From the NCBI GenBank assembly GCA_028554795.2, contig CM068839.1, positions 90,368,182 to 90,432,181 on the forward strand: DNA of 64,000 bases, in the 5' to 3' direction. Every line of letters begins with the position of its first letter. Position 1 is the stretch's first letter. Under the pieces are notes generated by a model. That model was not told the DNA's origin and made no database searches. It saw only the letters and a program-made list of their open reading frames with translations. This DNA comes from Sinohyriopsis cumingii (lineage: Eukaryota > Mollusca > Bivalvia > Unionida > Unionidae). The translations under genes were made by a program, and so were the position numbers. Positions 26,317-38,157 of this stretch are shown here, in pieces.

Positions 26317-28038
26317 CTCACGTGTTGTTGAAAGTTCCATATTTTTGTTAGTTCTGGTCTGCATATAAATGTATATAATTACATTGAAAGTGAGGAGAAA
26401 AAGTACGTACTAGGTTCGGCATTGGAATACATTTTAAATTAACCCATGCCTTAATGTCGACTACTGTACTTTTACACTCTCCCATAAATATATATTTATA
26501 AATATTTTATCTTGTAACGTTTTTGTAGTCAAACTTACTTGGGAAGATAAAAATTTGTGATATTCGTGCTATTCTTTAATTGTTGTCATTTTGTTGTGGC
26601 ATTACAAGTGATTAAAAACGTTTTACTTGTTCTCATGAAATGGATTCTTAATGCTTGAAATTTAGAAAATTTGTAACAAATGCTGAAATAATAACTTCTG
26701 CATTTATTAATAAGATTATAATTTATTTATAAGCATCAATTTATAAAGAAGGACTTTCAGATTAGAATTGGATTTGTTTACCATGTCATCACTAATCAAT
26801 TTCAAAAACTAAGTAAAGGAACACTTAATAGTTATTGTGCCAAAGGATGGTGGAAGAGCAAATCGCACTGTACAACTTTGATATAATATACATTGTATGG
26901 GAATAATGGTACATGCAAATAAAGATATTACAGTTTACCAACATGGTGGGTAAAATTACATTATTATCGTTTTGAAGTTTTGCATTAAAACAATACATTA
27001 ATCGATATTTCTGTATTCATTAGTGTTTTGTTATTATAGAGTGTCCGCTTGATGGAAGTCAAATGGACTGGTAATGTGATCACTGATAGAAGTATTTGAT
27101 TACTCCTGTATAGTGCTTGATATAATGATATAAAATACAAAAGTGAACTTTCCTTCTGAGTTGTGTCTTTATCGAGTGGGGATATGGATGGACACAAGTT
27201 CCCGTAATAATCTTTCTCACTCTTTCTTTCTCATATATATAAGTCTTTATGCGTCTATATGTTTTTTATCCATAACTTACTAATGTTCATCAGCGAAAAG
27301 TCAGGAAATTTTATGATCATAATCTGTCCTGAGCTTTACTGTCTTATTAAGTCATTACTTTTATTTGCTTTCCACGTCAGCTCACGCTCACACACGTATA
27401 TCAAGAAGGTAACCTATAAACAGTCATCGAATTAATAATGGGATAGCTGATACAGAATGAAGGGTTCAACAGAATTTTGTTTGCTTCTTCTTTTACTCTA
27501 GCATAAACACATGTTTGAATTCACACACACACGCAAACTTATACAAAATGCGCAGACGCAATGTCTTAATGTTAATATTCTCTACTGTCTCTCCTTCTCT
27601 GACACACACATATAGTAAAACAAACGTAATACACTTGCCTGATTACACTAACTCTCTCTCTACCCCCACTCCGAGATCCCACCTCAATCCACACACACAC
27701 AACACACACACACACACACACTCATACACACACATGGATTTTGTCTATGCATTAGGATGGTCCCGATTTTCTGTGATATCAATGAGACAGCATATAAACA
27801 ATTACAGAATCGATGATGGGAAATTTGTTATTGAAAAACTGATGGATCTTTCACTTCTTTTGTACTCTTCATTAACCATACCTTTAACTGCATACACAAA
27901 TTCATGAAAATATACACAAGCAAATGTTGTATATTTTATTTGTCCTTCTGTCTCTTTGGGAAAAAACGAGATATTTCGGTGCCAAGTAAATGGATAAATT
28001 ACAACTTTAATTATCTCATACCGAACTACATTTCCTGA
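26238..28038 (+). repeat. Segmental duplication, copy 1 (GTPase 3' end plus flank)
   Basis: From the last 26 codons of the GTPase through about 1.7 kb of 3' flank, this sequence is repeated at 29870-31580 in the same orientation with high identity (small indels only). It includes the AACCTATAAACAG segment, the CACACAC-rich stretch near 27690-27735 and an AATAAAGATATTACAG near 26919 that could be a polyadenylation signal. No separate gene is visible. Confidence 0.9.
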
Positions 28039-28147
28039 GGAAAAAAAAACTTATTTCATCAAGGCGCTTATTCAAGTTGAAGAACTGCTACTACAAACAC
28101 ACACACGAATGCAATCACGCACAATACTACATCTACAGCTATTACTA

Positions 28148-28366
28148 CTAGCAGCAGAGGGGGTGAATCTTACAACTTTTATAGGGTTCCAAATGCCGAA
28201 ATAAACCCTTTATGGAGGGCGAATCCTACAAGTTCGAAATGCCGAAATAAACCCTTTATGGAGGGCGAATCATGCAAGTTCCAAATGCCGTTGTAAACAC
28301 AATTGTCGCCGTTGTTGCTGCGTTTTGTTGTCGTCGCCCCCTCTGCTGCTTGCGTGTGTCCTTTTT
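28148..28366. repeat. Terminal-repeat-like block beside the viral ATPase
   Basis: Its ends are inverted matches: AGCAGCAGAGGGGGTGAATC at the left, and the complement of CGCCCCCTCTGCTGCTTGC at the right. Between them are direct repeats of about 50 bp (AAATGCCGAAATAAACCC with TTTATGGAGGGCGAATC) at 28190-28285. It abuts the C-terminal end of the minus-strand packaging-ATPase relic. Maverick/Polinton elements carry terminal inverted repeats with internal direct repeats, so this may be an element end. Alternatively it is an independent 219-bp MITE. Confidence 0.45.
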
Positions 28367-28377
28367 TGAAAACCAAT

Positions 28378-29044
28378 TTATCCAAAAATCGTATCTAACC
28401 CGACTCGATACCGTGTTCGAGGATCATGTAAATTTATTGTTATAAATCCGTGCGGGGTTGCCTGAGCACGACTAAATAAATTCTTAAACTTAATTATGTC
28501 CATATCACCGCTGCACCAAGTCTGATGTATATTTCGTAACGTGTGTGTATCAACTCCGTTAAACACAGCAAGAATATTAGTTATCCCTGATCACTTTAGG
28601 AATTTGGGTGTATCGCTGGGTTACATGAATCACATCAGTGTGTTTGTGCCTGCCTCTGGAAAATATCCTGGCAGGATTTGATTGTTTATCCAACATCACA
28701 TCATCATACACGACTAAATTATTAATGAATCCATCAATATCTTCTACAGATGGTCCTTCATTAATGTCAGTTATAAATTCAACAACATTATCATCGTTTT
28801 CATTTAACGATTTTGCCCTTTCATTAAAATCTTTTAACACTTCGTAGCATGGTTGATCGTCCACAGATGGAGTTACCAAATACAACTTATCCCACTTCAT
28901 CCATTTCATTATCAAATTAAGTAACAATTGCGCCTTACCACTCCCAGATGGTCCAATTTTAATCATACGAACAGAGTTTGGTAGTGCTGCGTGATGCTTA
29001 AATGGTTCTCGTTTCCTTGTAGCAGAAAAGTCAGTGATCTCCAT
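28378..29044 (-). pseudogene. Polinton-type packaging ATPase (FtsK/HerA-like), copy V1
   Basis: Read from 29044 down, the product starts MEITDFSATRKREPFK and has a P-loop GPSGSGKAQ in which the usual Thr/Ser after Lys is Ala. A Walker B-like VVYDDVM follows, then SRGRHKHTDVIHVTQRYT, where the glutamine region probably corresponds to the sensor motif of the family. The frame shifts between 28577 and 28566, and the rest (FNGVDTHTLRN ... RYRVGLDTIFG) is in a second frame. In this virus group the protein pumps DNA into the capsid. The start is only 18 bp from the divergent PLA2 start. It is a relic, clearly homologous to 56557-57222. Confidence 0.85.
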
Positions 29045-29062
29045 TAGATATTATAAAGAAAT

Positions 29063-29575
29063 ATGGATTTATATCGTGTGAAATGTAGAGCACGTACCCC
29101 AACAAGTGATCTAACAACCATTACAACAAAAAATAACAGATCTGCGGTTTCGCGCAAGTGTGAACGATGCGGTACAAAAAAAGTTTAAATTTATTTCCCT
29201 GACTCCGTCAGGTGGCAAGTCAGCGCCAAAACCAAAGTCAGCGCCAAAACCAAAGCCAAAACCAAAGTCAGCTATAAAAAAGGAGGTGATATTGCCGCCA
29301 AATTAGGACAATTACCAGGGGCTTCCTGGGCTAAATACCCAGGAGAAAAACATCTCCCAGGATATAATTACTGTGGTCCTGGAACCCGACTTGATATCAT
29401 ACTTGATGACGAAGATCGACCAAAACCAGGTGAGTATCCGATAAATGCTATCGATAAAGCATGTCATGTCCATGATGTAGCTTATAAAAGTAAAAATCTA
29501 CAAGATAGGCATCTCGCGGATGTGAAATTAATTCACGCGTTAAATTCCATTACTGATAAATCTTTCAAAGGTTAT
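29063..29575 (+). pseudogene. Viral zinc-ribbon/phospholipase A2, copy V1
   Basis: The ATG at 29063 opens a short N-terminal part with KCRARTPT and KCERCGTKK, a four-Cys ribbon-like motif resembling DUF5679. It meets a stop near 29187. The rest, in another frame from about 29284, has the PLA2 calcium-loop pattern YNYCGPGTRLD and the catalytic HD pair (CHVHDVAYK). This is the best preserved PLA2 core in the window. Parvovirus VP1 and several Polintons carry such a domain to breach endosomal membranes; that function is by family analogy. Its C-terminus is lost: near 29575 the sequence jumps into the middle of the integrase gene. Confidence 0.8.
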
Positions 29576-29576
29576 C

Positions 29577-29869
29577 AAAACAGGCAATATGGCAAATTTA
29601 TCTACCGCGTACTAAAAAATTAATTTTGCACATTTTAATGTTAGTGTGTCAAATGAAGTTCATCAGGCTGATATATTATTTCTGCCACATGATACCGTTC
29701 GTCGTCGAACATACAAGTACGCGTTAACTGTAGTTGATGTTGCAAGTAGATACAAAGATGCGGAACCGTTAGCGACTAAAACAGCATCTGAGGTTGCTTC
29801 TTTGTTTGAACGAATTTATCAACGAGGTGGTCTACGATGGCCACATCTATTACAGGTTGATCCTAAAAA
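29577..29869 (+). pseudogene. Polinton integrase fragment, copy V1
   Basis: It begins mid-gene at the AIWQIYLP segment, shifts frame near 29640, and continues with EVHQADILFLPHDTV (first catalytic Asp region), a YKYALTVVDVASRYKDAE segment and RWPHLLQVDP (second Asp). At about 29869 it is joined to a duplicate of the GTPase tail. The N-terminus is missing, as is everything after the second Asp, so it is inactive. Confidence 0.8.
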
Positions 29870-29954
29870 GAAAGCTGAGTTGGTACAGAAGATACCAAAT
29901 AAAAGTATTGATTGGACTGACGAAGAAGTCGAAAAAAATTTAAAAAGTGTATAG
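29646..29954 (+). pseudogene. Chimeric ORF: viral integrase joined to GTPase tail
   Basis: One uninterrupted frame of 102 codons runs from viral integrase into the duplicated last 25 or so codons of the host GTPase (KKKAELVQKIPNKSIDWTD to the stop). The junction at about 29868-29872 falls in an A-rich word shared by both sources, as expected for microhomology-mediated joining. I see no promoter, and the fusion is more likely accidental than functional. Confidence 0.75.
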
Positions 29955-31580
29955 CTCACGTGTTGTTGAAAGTTTCATATTTTTGTTAGTTCTGGTCTGC
30001 ATATAAATGTATGTGATTACATTGAAAGTGAGGAGAAAAAGTACGTTCTAGGTTCGGCAATGGAATACATTTTAAATTAACCCTGGCCTTAATGTCGACT
30101 GCTTTACGTTTGCACTCTCCCATAAATATATATTTATAAATCTTTTTTCTTGTAACGTTTTTGTAGTCAGACTTACTTGGGATAGAAATATTTTTGATTT
30201 CGTGCTTTTCTTTAATTGTTGTCTTTTGCTGTGGCGATTGCAAGTGATTAAAAACGTTTTACTTGTTCTCATGGAATGGATTCTGAATGCTTGAAATTTA
30301 GAAAATTTGCAACAAATGCTGAAATAATAATTCCTGCATTAATTAATAAGATTATAAACAATTTATAAACATCAATTTTAAAGAAGGACTTTCAGATTAG
30401 AATTGGATTTGTTTACCATGTGATCAGTAATCAATTTCAAAAACTAAGTAAAGGAACACTTAATAGTTATTGTGCCAAAAGATGGTGGAAGAGCAAATCC
30501 CAACTTTGATATAATATACATGGTAGATGAAAATAAAGATATTACAGTTTACCAGCATGGTGGGTAAAATTACATTATTATCGCTTTGAAGTTTTGCCTT
30601 AAAACAATACATTAATCGATATTTCTGTATTCATTAGTGTTTTGTTATTATAGAGTGTCCGCTTGATGGAAATCAAATGGACTGGTAATGTGAGCACCGA
30701 GAGAAGTATTTGATTACTCCTGTATAGTGCTTGATATAATGATATAAAATACAAAAATGCACTTTCCTTCTGATTTGTTTATTTATCGAGCGGGGATATG
30801 GATGGACACAAGTTCCCGTAATAATCTCTCTCACTCTCTACATATAAGTCTTTATGCGTCTTTATGCTTTTATCCATAACTTCCTACTGTTCATCAGCGA
30901 AAAGTCAGAAGATTTTATGATCATAATCTGTCCTAATCTTTACTGTCTTATTAAGTCGTTACTTTTATTTGCTTTCCACGTCATCTTACCCTCACACACA
31001 CACGTATATCAAGAAGGTAACCTATAAACAGTTATCGAATCAATCATGAAATAGCTGGTACAGAATGAAGGGTTCAACAGCATTTCGTTTATTTCTTCTT
31101 TTACTCTCGCATAAACACATATTTGAATTCACACATACACGCAAACTTATACAAAATGCGCAGACGCAATGTCTATATTTTTGCCATCTTAATATTCTCT
31201 ACTGTCTCTCCCTCTCTGACATGCATACTCATATAGTGAAACAAACGTAATACACTTGCCTGATTACACTAATTCTCTCTACCTCCACTCCGAGATCCCA
31301 CATCAATCCACACACACACACGCTCATACACACACATGGATTTTGTCTACGCATTAGATGATGGAAAATTTGCTACTGAAACACTGATGGATCTTTCACT
31401 TCTTTTGTACTCTTCATTAACCGTACCTTTAGCTGCACACACAAATTCATAAAAATACACACAAGCAAATGTTATATATTTTCTCTGTCCTTCTGTCTCT
31501 TTGGGAACAAAACGAGATAGCTCCGTGCCAAATAAATGGATAAATTACAACGTTAATCATCCCATACCGGACTAAATTTC
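29870..31580 (+). repeat. Segmental duplication, copy 2
   Basis: Near-identical copy of 26238-28038, starting in the GTPase C-terminal codons and ending at a TTTCCTGAG word, after which viral ATPase sequence starts at once. Copy 1 is followed by 110 bp of other sequence, then the terminal-repeat-like block and viral ATPase. Both copies therefore lead into Maverick remnants. Confidence 0.9.
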
Positions 31581-31583
31581 CTG

Positions 31584-32613
31584 AGATATTGTTGAATTTA
31601 TCACTGACATCAGTGATCTTCCTCCGTCGAAGATCTTGTATGCGATATCAATAATCGATTAGTTAAAAAAAAATTTTGCACATGCTCAGAACACCCCACA
31701 TTGATTTATTTTAATCAATTTACACGTTCCAAGCTTCATAACAGTGGGATATTATAACATCGCTGGTTGTTTGCGGATGACGCCACTAAATAAAGTGTGT
31801 CCCATTTGAGCCATCTCATTATCATCTGGAGTTACAACTGAGTTTTACCAGACCCAAATTGACCAATGATAATAACACGAACAGAATTTGATAATGCTGG
31901 ATGATGCATGACCGATTCTTACTCTTGTGTCGCTGAAAATTCAATCATGTTCATGTTATAGAAATATGTTATGTATAATCAAGAGTTCATTTTACGTTCG
32001 ATGCAAGACAATCATTGATACCAGTATTTTAAAAACAAAAACGACAAAGAATATTGACAGGCTCTTACAGGTACGTGAGTAAATGCGGTACAAAGAAATG
32101 CTAATTTGTGTCTTCTAACACCTGAGAAATTACCAGGAACTCCGAGGGCTAGGTATCCTGTTGAACGAACTTCCGGGATATAATTATTGTGGCCCCGGAA
32201 CCCGACTTGATATCAGACTTGACGAGGACAACCGACCAAAAGTTAACGAATTTCCAGTGAATGCGATTGATCAAACATGTCATGCTCATTTCGTTGCTTA
32301 TAAAATAAAGTTCTGCAACAACGACATAACGCTGATTTCAAGTTGATTCGCACTAAAAGATAGAATTGTAAAAGTCACTGGTCAGCTGGTTGATAAGATC
32401 GGAGATGAGTCTTAAACTTGCGGCTGAGGCCTGCAATTAGTTTCCCATTAATTATAATAATTTAATCGATTTATTGTAGTCTACGAGGATACTTTAAAGG
32501 TTGAGTGGCGTTTAGCGAACTCGCTAATGCAGAAGATGTCAGGCGTAACATTGCCCCAGATTGGTTGTCCCAGTAGGCAATATGGCAAATTTATTTACCG
32601 CCACCCCAAACGA
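31584..32613 (+). pseudogene. Heavily decayed Polinton remnant V2 (ATPase, PLA2, integrase)
   Basis: Four recognisable pieces lie in order. A plus-strand fragment of ATPase (VEFITDIS, 31584-31650). The ATPase N-terminus on the minus strand (31954-31795), with FGSGKTQ and a stop right after. A plus-strand PLA2 relic with YNYCGPGTRLDIRLDED (frame near 32161-32345), in which the catalytic His-Asp has become His-Phe, ending near 32441. And the integrase N-terminus (about 32462-32613), ending in the IWQIYLPP region. Gene order and strands match copies V1 and R, except that the first ATPase fragment is inverted. More decayed than the other copies. Confidence 0.7.
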
Positions 32614-32890
32614 TAAAATATAAGCAATGTCTAAGAGTACAGTATGTTGTAATGAAAGTTCTAAATAGTGTTTAAGTTCAGGGTATGTCGTCGATTTGGA
32701 TTTTGTAAGGTTTGATATTATCCTTATTTGTGGTTATTTTTTATTTATTCAAGTTATGCAAATTCTGATCACGATGTAAATTGTGTTCAATTTTCATTAA
32801 CTTTTCCTATCAGGTGTATTAGGGTGTTTTAAAAAGGGTGTTGATATACAGTACAATATTAAGCACAACTGCCGAATCCTCAGAAAACCC

Positions 32891-33290
32891 AATTAAAAAA
32901 ATTTAGTGAGAACATATTTTTTAAAGGAAGTCCTTTTTGTACTGAAGCAAATCCGACATTATGATGTAGCACCGAATGTATCATGACACACGAAGAACGA
33001 GCTTATGAAACTCGGTTTTGTACATCCTACTCTGCGACCGCTCCGGTGGCCTAGTGGTTAGAGCGTCCGCCTCGGTTGCGGGAGGTCGCAATTTAAAAAG
33101 TTAGTGAGGACACAATTTTTTAAAGGAAGTCCTTTTTGTACTGAAGCAAACATGACATTATGATGTAGCACCGAACGTATCATGATACACGAAAAACGAG
33201 CTTAAAAAACTCAGTTTTGTACATCCTACTCTGCGACCGCACCGGTGGCCTAGTGGTTAGAGCGTCCGCCTTGGATGGGGGAGGTCGCAG
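32891..33290 (+). repeat. 198-200 bp tandem duplication including a SINE head
   Basis: Two consecutive copies (32891-33088 and 33089-33290), each with AAAGGAAGTCCTTTTTGTAC, a TATCATGA word, and a tRNA-like head GGTGGCCTAGTGGTTAGAGC. Only the second copy continues into a full SINE body. Confidence 0.85.
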
Positions 33291-33555
33291 GTTCGAACCC
33301 CAGCCGATTCATATCAAAGACATAAAATTGGTACAAACGGCTGCCTCGCTATACGCTCAGCATTTCGAGGTTAGTGTTAGGACTGGTCGGCCTGGTGTCA
33401 GGATAGTGTGACTGGGTGGGACATCATGCTACATGTCTCCGTTATGATTCCTCAGTGCTAGACATCACTGCAAACTACCACACATCGTAGCGATATGACT
33501 GAATAATTGTTGAGCTACGTTAAAAATCCAAATCACACACACACACACACATCCT
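33237..33555 (+). mobile_element. tRNA-derived SINE, family B
   Basis: The head has an A-box-like GGCCTAGTGGTTAGAGCG and a B-box GGTTCGAACCCC. The body contains GGTTAGTGTTAGGACTGGTC and ACATCATGCTACATGTC, and it ends in a CA repeat tail. An inverted copy is at 34737-35047, including the matching CA/GT tail. Confidence 0.75.
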
Positions 33556-34039
33556 AATCTGCAAACCTATCACCTTTCGCTACAAGAGACATGAAATGAT
33601 TGGTTGCATAACATAAAAGAAAAGTCATAAAGCTGCTTTTAGATACTCCTAAGACGTTTTCTTGTTCATGCAAAACCTAATTAGATCCAAAATGAATCTA
33701 TACGTTACAGTCACTATCAAAACTTAAATTCAATTTCTACCGACTGACATTATGTCAATAAGCCGGTATACATGTATATTGGATCCGCGGTACTAATTAT
33801 ATGCACAACTATGGACCAATCTAGAAATGTGTGACCATAACATAGAGTATATTAGTTTTAATGGCCCATAATTAATACTGAAATGTAAAGTTTTTGCGAA
33901 AGAAAGTGACAATATACTGTTGATGTAAATTTAGTATTTGTATAGACATGACTTAGGGACTAACACCTGCTTCGTTGGACACGGTATATATAAAGCATTT
34001 CATGCGCATGGAGATGACAAAAATATCGTTGCAGCCGGA

Positions 34040-34460
34040 CATTTCGTTTGTTTTCACCACAGGGGCTCGTATCGTTGCTTACAAATGACCTGTCACGCAT
34101 GTACTGTTTAATAACTACAAGGGAGGACACTTGTCTCCTTGCTCTGGCGACCTATTTAAGAATAAACGCTGATATTTCACGCTACGCTTTGCGTAACTTA
34201 ATAAATTTGGTACCGATATTTATCTCAGGCAGTCGAATCTGTATCCCTATCGAACGTTTGACTTAATATCATACCTTTAAGGCATGTCAAATCGTTTTTC
34301 CATGCTACTGCTCGACATGGAAGTGATCGCGCCCGCTTAATATGCGAGATCCCGTTGAATGGAATGCTGTCCTCTTATTGTTTAAATTAAAATGATGTCC
34401 TGTATTTATTTATAACTGGTTTTTCAGTTGGCCAATGAGAAGGTAGTATTCCATTCAGCA
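34040..34460. repeat. Fold-back repeat, copy 1 (inverted partner at 38158-38600)
   Basis: About 430 bp, including ACTACAAGGGAGGACACTTG, is found inverted at 38158-38600. Inside, the segment GAATGGAATGCTGTCCTCTTATTG near 34355 is roughly the reverse complement of CAATGAGAAGGTAGTATTCC near 34433, a hairpin resembling the ends of a MITE. No coding capacity seen. Confidence 0.55.
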
Positions 34461-34735
34461 CGTTGTTGTTGTGTTGGTTTTGCTTCTTTCTCTTACTTAT
34501 TTTAAGACCAATGAGTCCTAACAAGCCAGATAACTTTGAAAATATGACTTTTAATTTTGACCTGAGTAGTAATAACAAGAACAACAATATGTTGTTGATA
34601 TACATATATAACATATTCAATCTTAAATGATACTAATAATTTCAGTTCAATGTTCATTTATAAGAAGTGAATTGATTCAGTTTTCGGATCTGTGGGGAAA
34701 TGCATCCAGGGTCACTCACCGATAGTCGTATTGCA

Positions 34736-34736
<1 letters not shown>

Positions 34737-34782
<46 letters not shown>

Positions 34783-35047
34783 GGATTTGTAACGAAGCAT
34801 TTGCCATTTTTCAGTCATATCGCTACGATAACTGCAGTGTGGCAGCACTGGGGCTTCATGCCGCAGACATGTAGTATGATGTCCCACCTAGTCACAATAT
34901 CCTGACTCCAGGCCGACCAGTCCTAACACTAACCTCTTAATGCTGAGCGCCAAGCGAGGAAGCTGTTAGTACCATTTTTGTAAGTCTTTGGTATGACTCG
35001 GCCGGGGATCGAACCCATGACCTCCCGCATCCGAGGCGGACGCTCAT
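34737..35047 (-). mobile_element. tRNA-derived SINE, family B, inverted
   Basis: The minus strand has GAGCGTCCGCCTCGG, a B-box-like GGGTTCGATCCCC, and the family body, ending in the GT/CA tail at 34738-34781. Confidence 0.75.
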
Positions 35048-35117
35048 ATTGCATTTTAGCGATAGCCAAAATGAAGGAAACCATCTGGGTATGTCTGTTG
35101 TTGTTTTTGTTGTTGTT

Positions 35118-35365
35118 GTAGGGTATAACGCCATTTTTCAGCACAAGAGAGGCTATACATGGCGGCCAGTATTAATGGCGGAGGAAGAACCCTAGAAAAC
35201 CCGGGAGAACCCTGGAAAGAATCACCGACCCACGAGAAGCCCCTGGCAAGCTTTCTCACATACCTACATTGGCCGAACCCGAGACTCGAACCCACGCAGA
35301 CAGGGTTGATATTGCAGTGATCCATAATGGATAGCGCTTTAGACCATTCGGTGACCCTGAGTATG
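35118..35365 (-). mobile_element. tRNA-derived SINE, family A, fullest copy
   Basis: Minus strand: a tRNA-like head with B-box GGGTTCGAGTCTCGGG, then GAGAAAGCTTGCCAGGGGC, TCTCCCGGGTTTTCTAGG, ACTGGCCGCCATGTATAGCC and GCTGAAAAATGGCGTTATAC, followed by an A/CAA-rich tail. It lies directly beside the family-B SINE. Confidence 0.75.
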
Positions 35366-37323
35366 TTTGAAAAGTACACTTCCATAGCTACATGTATAAA
35401 GGGAAACGCCTTGTGTCTGTTTTTTTTTTGTTTGTTTGTTTGTGCGTGGAGGTGCGTGGAGGTACTGTGTATATTTTGCATGCATGAAACTATCTTTTTA
35501 TGTAACTATGTAACTTTGTCATATACCTAACTCGACGCCTTATGCGAAATCTCTTCACCGAGGAAATAAAGATTAATGAGCGAAGAAATAGTCTATACAT
35601 ACATTTTGTTAATGTCAGCTGCATTAGAAAGAAACATGTCGACACGTCTATTATCTTCAGATGGTAGAGACACTATATATTCCAAAATATCTTCCCTAGG
35701 GACCATATCCAATGGATATTATTTCTGTATAGAAGTACATAGTCATCAAGACAAACATTACCATATAATTACATTACATTTTACTCAGATATATTTAATA
35801 CTGGTAAATTGGCCATTTGTGTCTGCTCCGATTTGGTTGGGGTGTAGTGAAATGTGATTGTGTACGAGTAGGGATTGAGTTTAGGTATAATCGATTTTTA
35901 TAATCACGTCCCCGCCCCCAACACAAAACCTGCCAACCCATCACCTTCTATCCGAGTTTGAGTTGAATCTCTTTTGACGTACGTCCTTCCATATTACCCA
36001 CTGGATTGTCTTATAGTAAACCCCGACCTTCCCCGCCCCATTATATTTTAGTCATAGGTTTAACGTTGGTGTAGTGTATAACATGAGAAACACGTTGGCC
36101 AACAACATTCGTAACTTCAGAATGGTTGGTTATTAGAAATTTACACACAGTGAGGTTACCTCCACTGATGTCTAAACTCTGCTGATAACTCTTCATACCA
36201 TTTCTATATTTCTTCAAAGTTACAAATCGGAAATCACGTCTGAGTGGTATGGTATTTTTACGTAACAAAAGTTCCTCTTATACATGATGCAAGAGTCAAT
36301 TAAGAAAGGAACGCATGTTAAAGCACTTTGTTTCTTTGTTTGTGTTGTTGTTGTTGTTGTTGTTATTGTTGTTTATATGATTCGACGCGTTGGTGGACTT
36401 AACGATGGATATATTTTATTAAATTCATGACGGTCTCTTGCGTAAAGAAATCCATTTACAAGATTGTGTGGTTATGGTGAAGACCATTTTAAGTTTAAAA
36501 TGATCTTTTAGTCAGATTTGAGATTATATGAGGACAATATATAGAACAGTATGACAACTTTACTCGCACTGTAAACTTGCAAAGGCCATTGTATATAAAT
36601 GATAGGAAATGTCATGTTGATCCAACCTGAAATTCGATCTATTTCTTCGAAGAATCAATGTTCATGACCCCAAGAAAAAAAGTGAATTTTATGTTCCCTC
36701 AAAATCAATTGGACACAAGTGCAGATAGTACCACACAAGTTGAAAGAGATCTCGCATTTCCGACCATTTCCTTATATTCCACTCTCCATCTCGAATGGAA
36801 AACAATTCATGCATACCGTGTCCTAAGAGAAATTAAGGAATGTAGGCTCAGTAATTGGTCTAATTCCTTTTCATACCAGCAGATGGTGTGTATCCAAAAG
36901 ACCAAGTTCAAGCCTTAGGTAAAATTAGAGAAGAAAACAAAAGAATCTATAAATTCAATTTTAACTAATTTAACATTAGTTTGTCAACTATACTGCAGCT
37001 TTAAAACATTAAACAAGATTCCACACATTGTGTTGTATTTCGGGTTTGATTCGTGTGCAGCAAATTTAGAACCCTGTTTCCATTTTGCATAAATCGCTTT
37101 TATGTGTTTGGTTCTTGTGAGATTTATTTTTCTTCTGTTTTCCCCCACATAATTATTTTAAAAAACTCCACAGATTCGTCGAACGAATTATGAAACTATC
37201 AGTCATACATTTGCTCACTCTCAATGAAATCCGAATATACATTTTTGACTCCGTTTGCTCGCTCTTATTACAAAATCACAAAAGTCCAACATGAAAATAT
37301 GCAAACATTCTCCAAATGATCAA

Positions 37324-37464
37324 TCACTCTATCTATCTATCTATCTGTCTGTCTATCTCTCTTTCTATATATCTATCTATCTATCTATCTGTCTGTCTGT
37401 CTACCTGTCTATCTTTCTATCTATCTATCTATCTGTCTGTCTATCCATCTGTCTGTCTGTCTAT

Positions 37465-37514
<50 letters not shown>

Positions 37515-37564
37515 GTCTGTCTGTCTATCTATCTATCTATATATCTATCTATCTATCTATCTTT
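37324..37564. repeat. (CTAT)n/(CTGT)n microsatellite
   Basis: About 240 bp of interspersed CTAT and CTGT tetranucleotides. The long Leu/Ser/Ile/Tyr frames across it are repeat artefacts. Confidence 0.95.
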
Positions 37565-37832
37565 CTCTAAACAATCTAGATACAACATATACTTTAATAT
37601 GTTTAAGCATTTTTTTTTTTCAAAATGTGCTGTACATGGTACATATGTCAATTTTAGTGTGTGGGAGTACAACGCAGGACTGGATGCATGAAAGTTGGGA
37701 GGGACTGAGAAGATAATGGAGGGATGATAACATATGCTTAACTTATATACAGGTCGACATTGATTATATCCCAGGCTTTTTGTTTAAACCAGGCAATTGA
37801 CAATTTGCAAACCTTTTCTAGAAAAAAAGGGT

Positions 37833-37940
37833 ACCGCGGTAGCTCAGTTGGTAGAAAGTTGGACTCTTAATCCCCACTCAACCTGCAACCTACCGCATCC
37901 TAGGCGGACGCTCTACCATTAGGCCACCGTATCGGTTTGA
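37833..37940. repeat. Chimera of tRNA-Lys-like and SINE-head fragments
   Basis: 37833-37880 resembles the 5' half of a tRNA-Lys(CTT) (A-box TAGCTCAGTTGG, anticodon region ACTCTTAATCC). The 3' half is absent. Instead the minus-strand head of family B (GGCCTAATGGTAGAGCGTCC) follows. Not a functional tRNA. Confidence 0.5.
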
Positions 37941-38157
37941 ATGAATTCAAAATAATCCCAACCTGTTTCCTTAGTCCTTACATTAATTTGACAATAAGTA
38001 ACTCAAATAAATGATTCCTCTCAAATAAATCCAAATACAACATTAAATACATCTGCATATTGATATTAAAACAATAACAATAATGGGAACAGAGATAATT
38101 GTTCACATCTGTCTTCATATACATCTCCATTATTCTATTGCGACTCTTTATTGCAAT

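Noticed and set aside
27515..27907. 130-codon His/Thr-rich frame
   Set aside because: Created by CA repeats in the 3' flank; the duplicate copy near 31140-31440 does not keep the frame.
33245..33305. Functional tRNA gene
   Set aside because: A- and B-box are present but the acceptor stem and anticodon arm do not fold properly, and the SINE body follows.
35056..35481. 141-codon minus-strand frame
   Set aside because: Lies across two tRNA-derived SINEs and their tails; not a gene.
36658..36918. 86-codon frame
   Set aside because: No recognisable motif, no conservation evidence, AT-rich context.
37255..37716. 153-codon Leu/Ser/Tyr-rich frame resembling a membrane protein
   Set aside because: Comes from a CTAT/CTGT microsatellite; hydrophobicity is an artefact.
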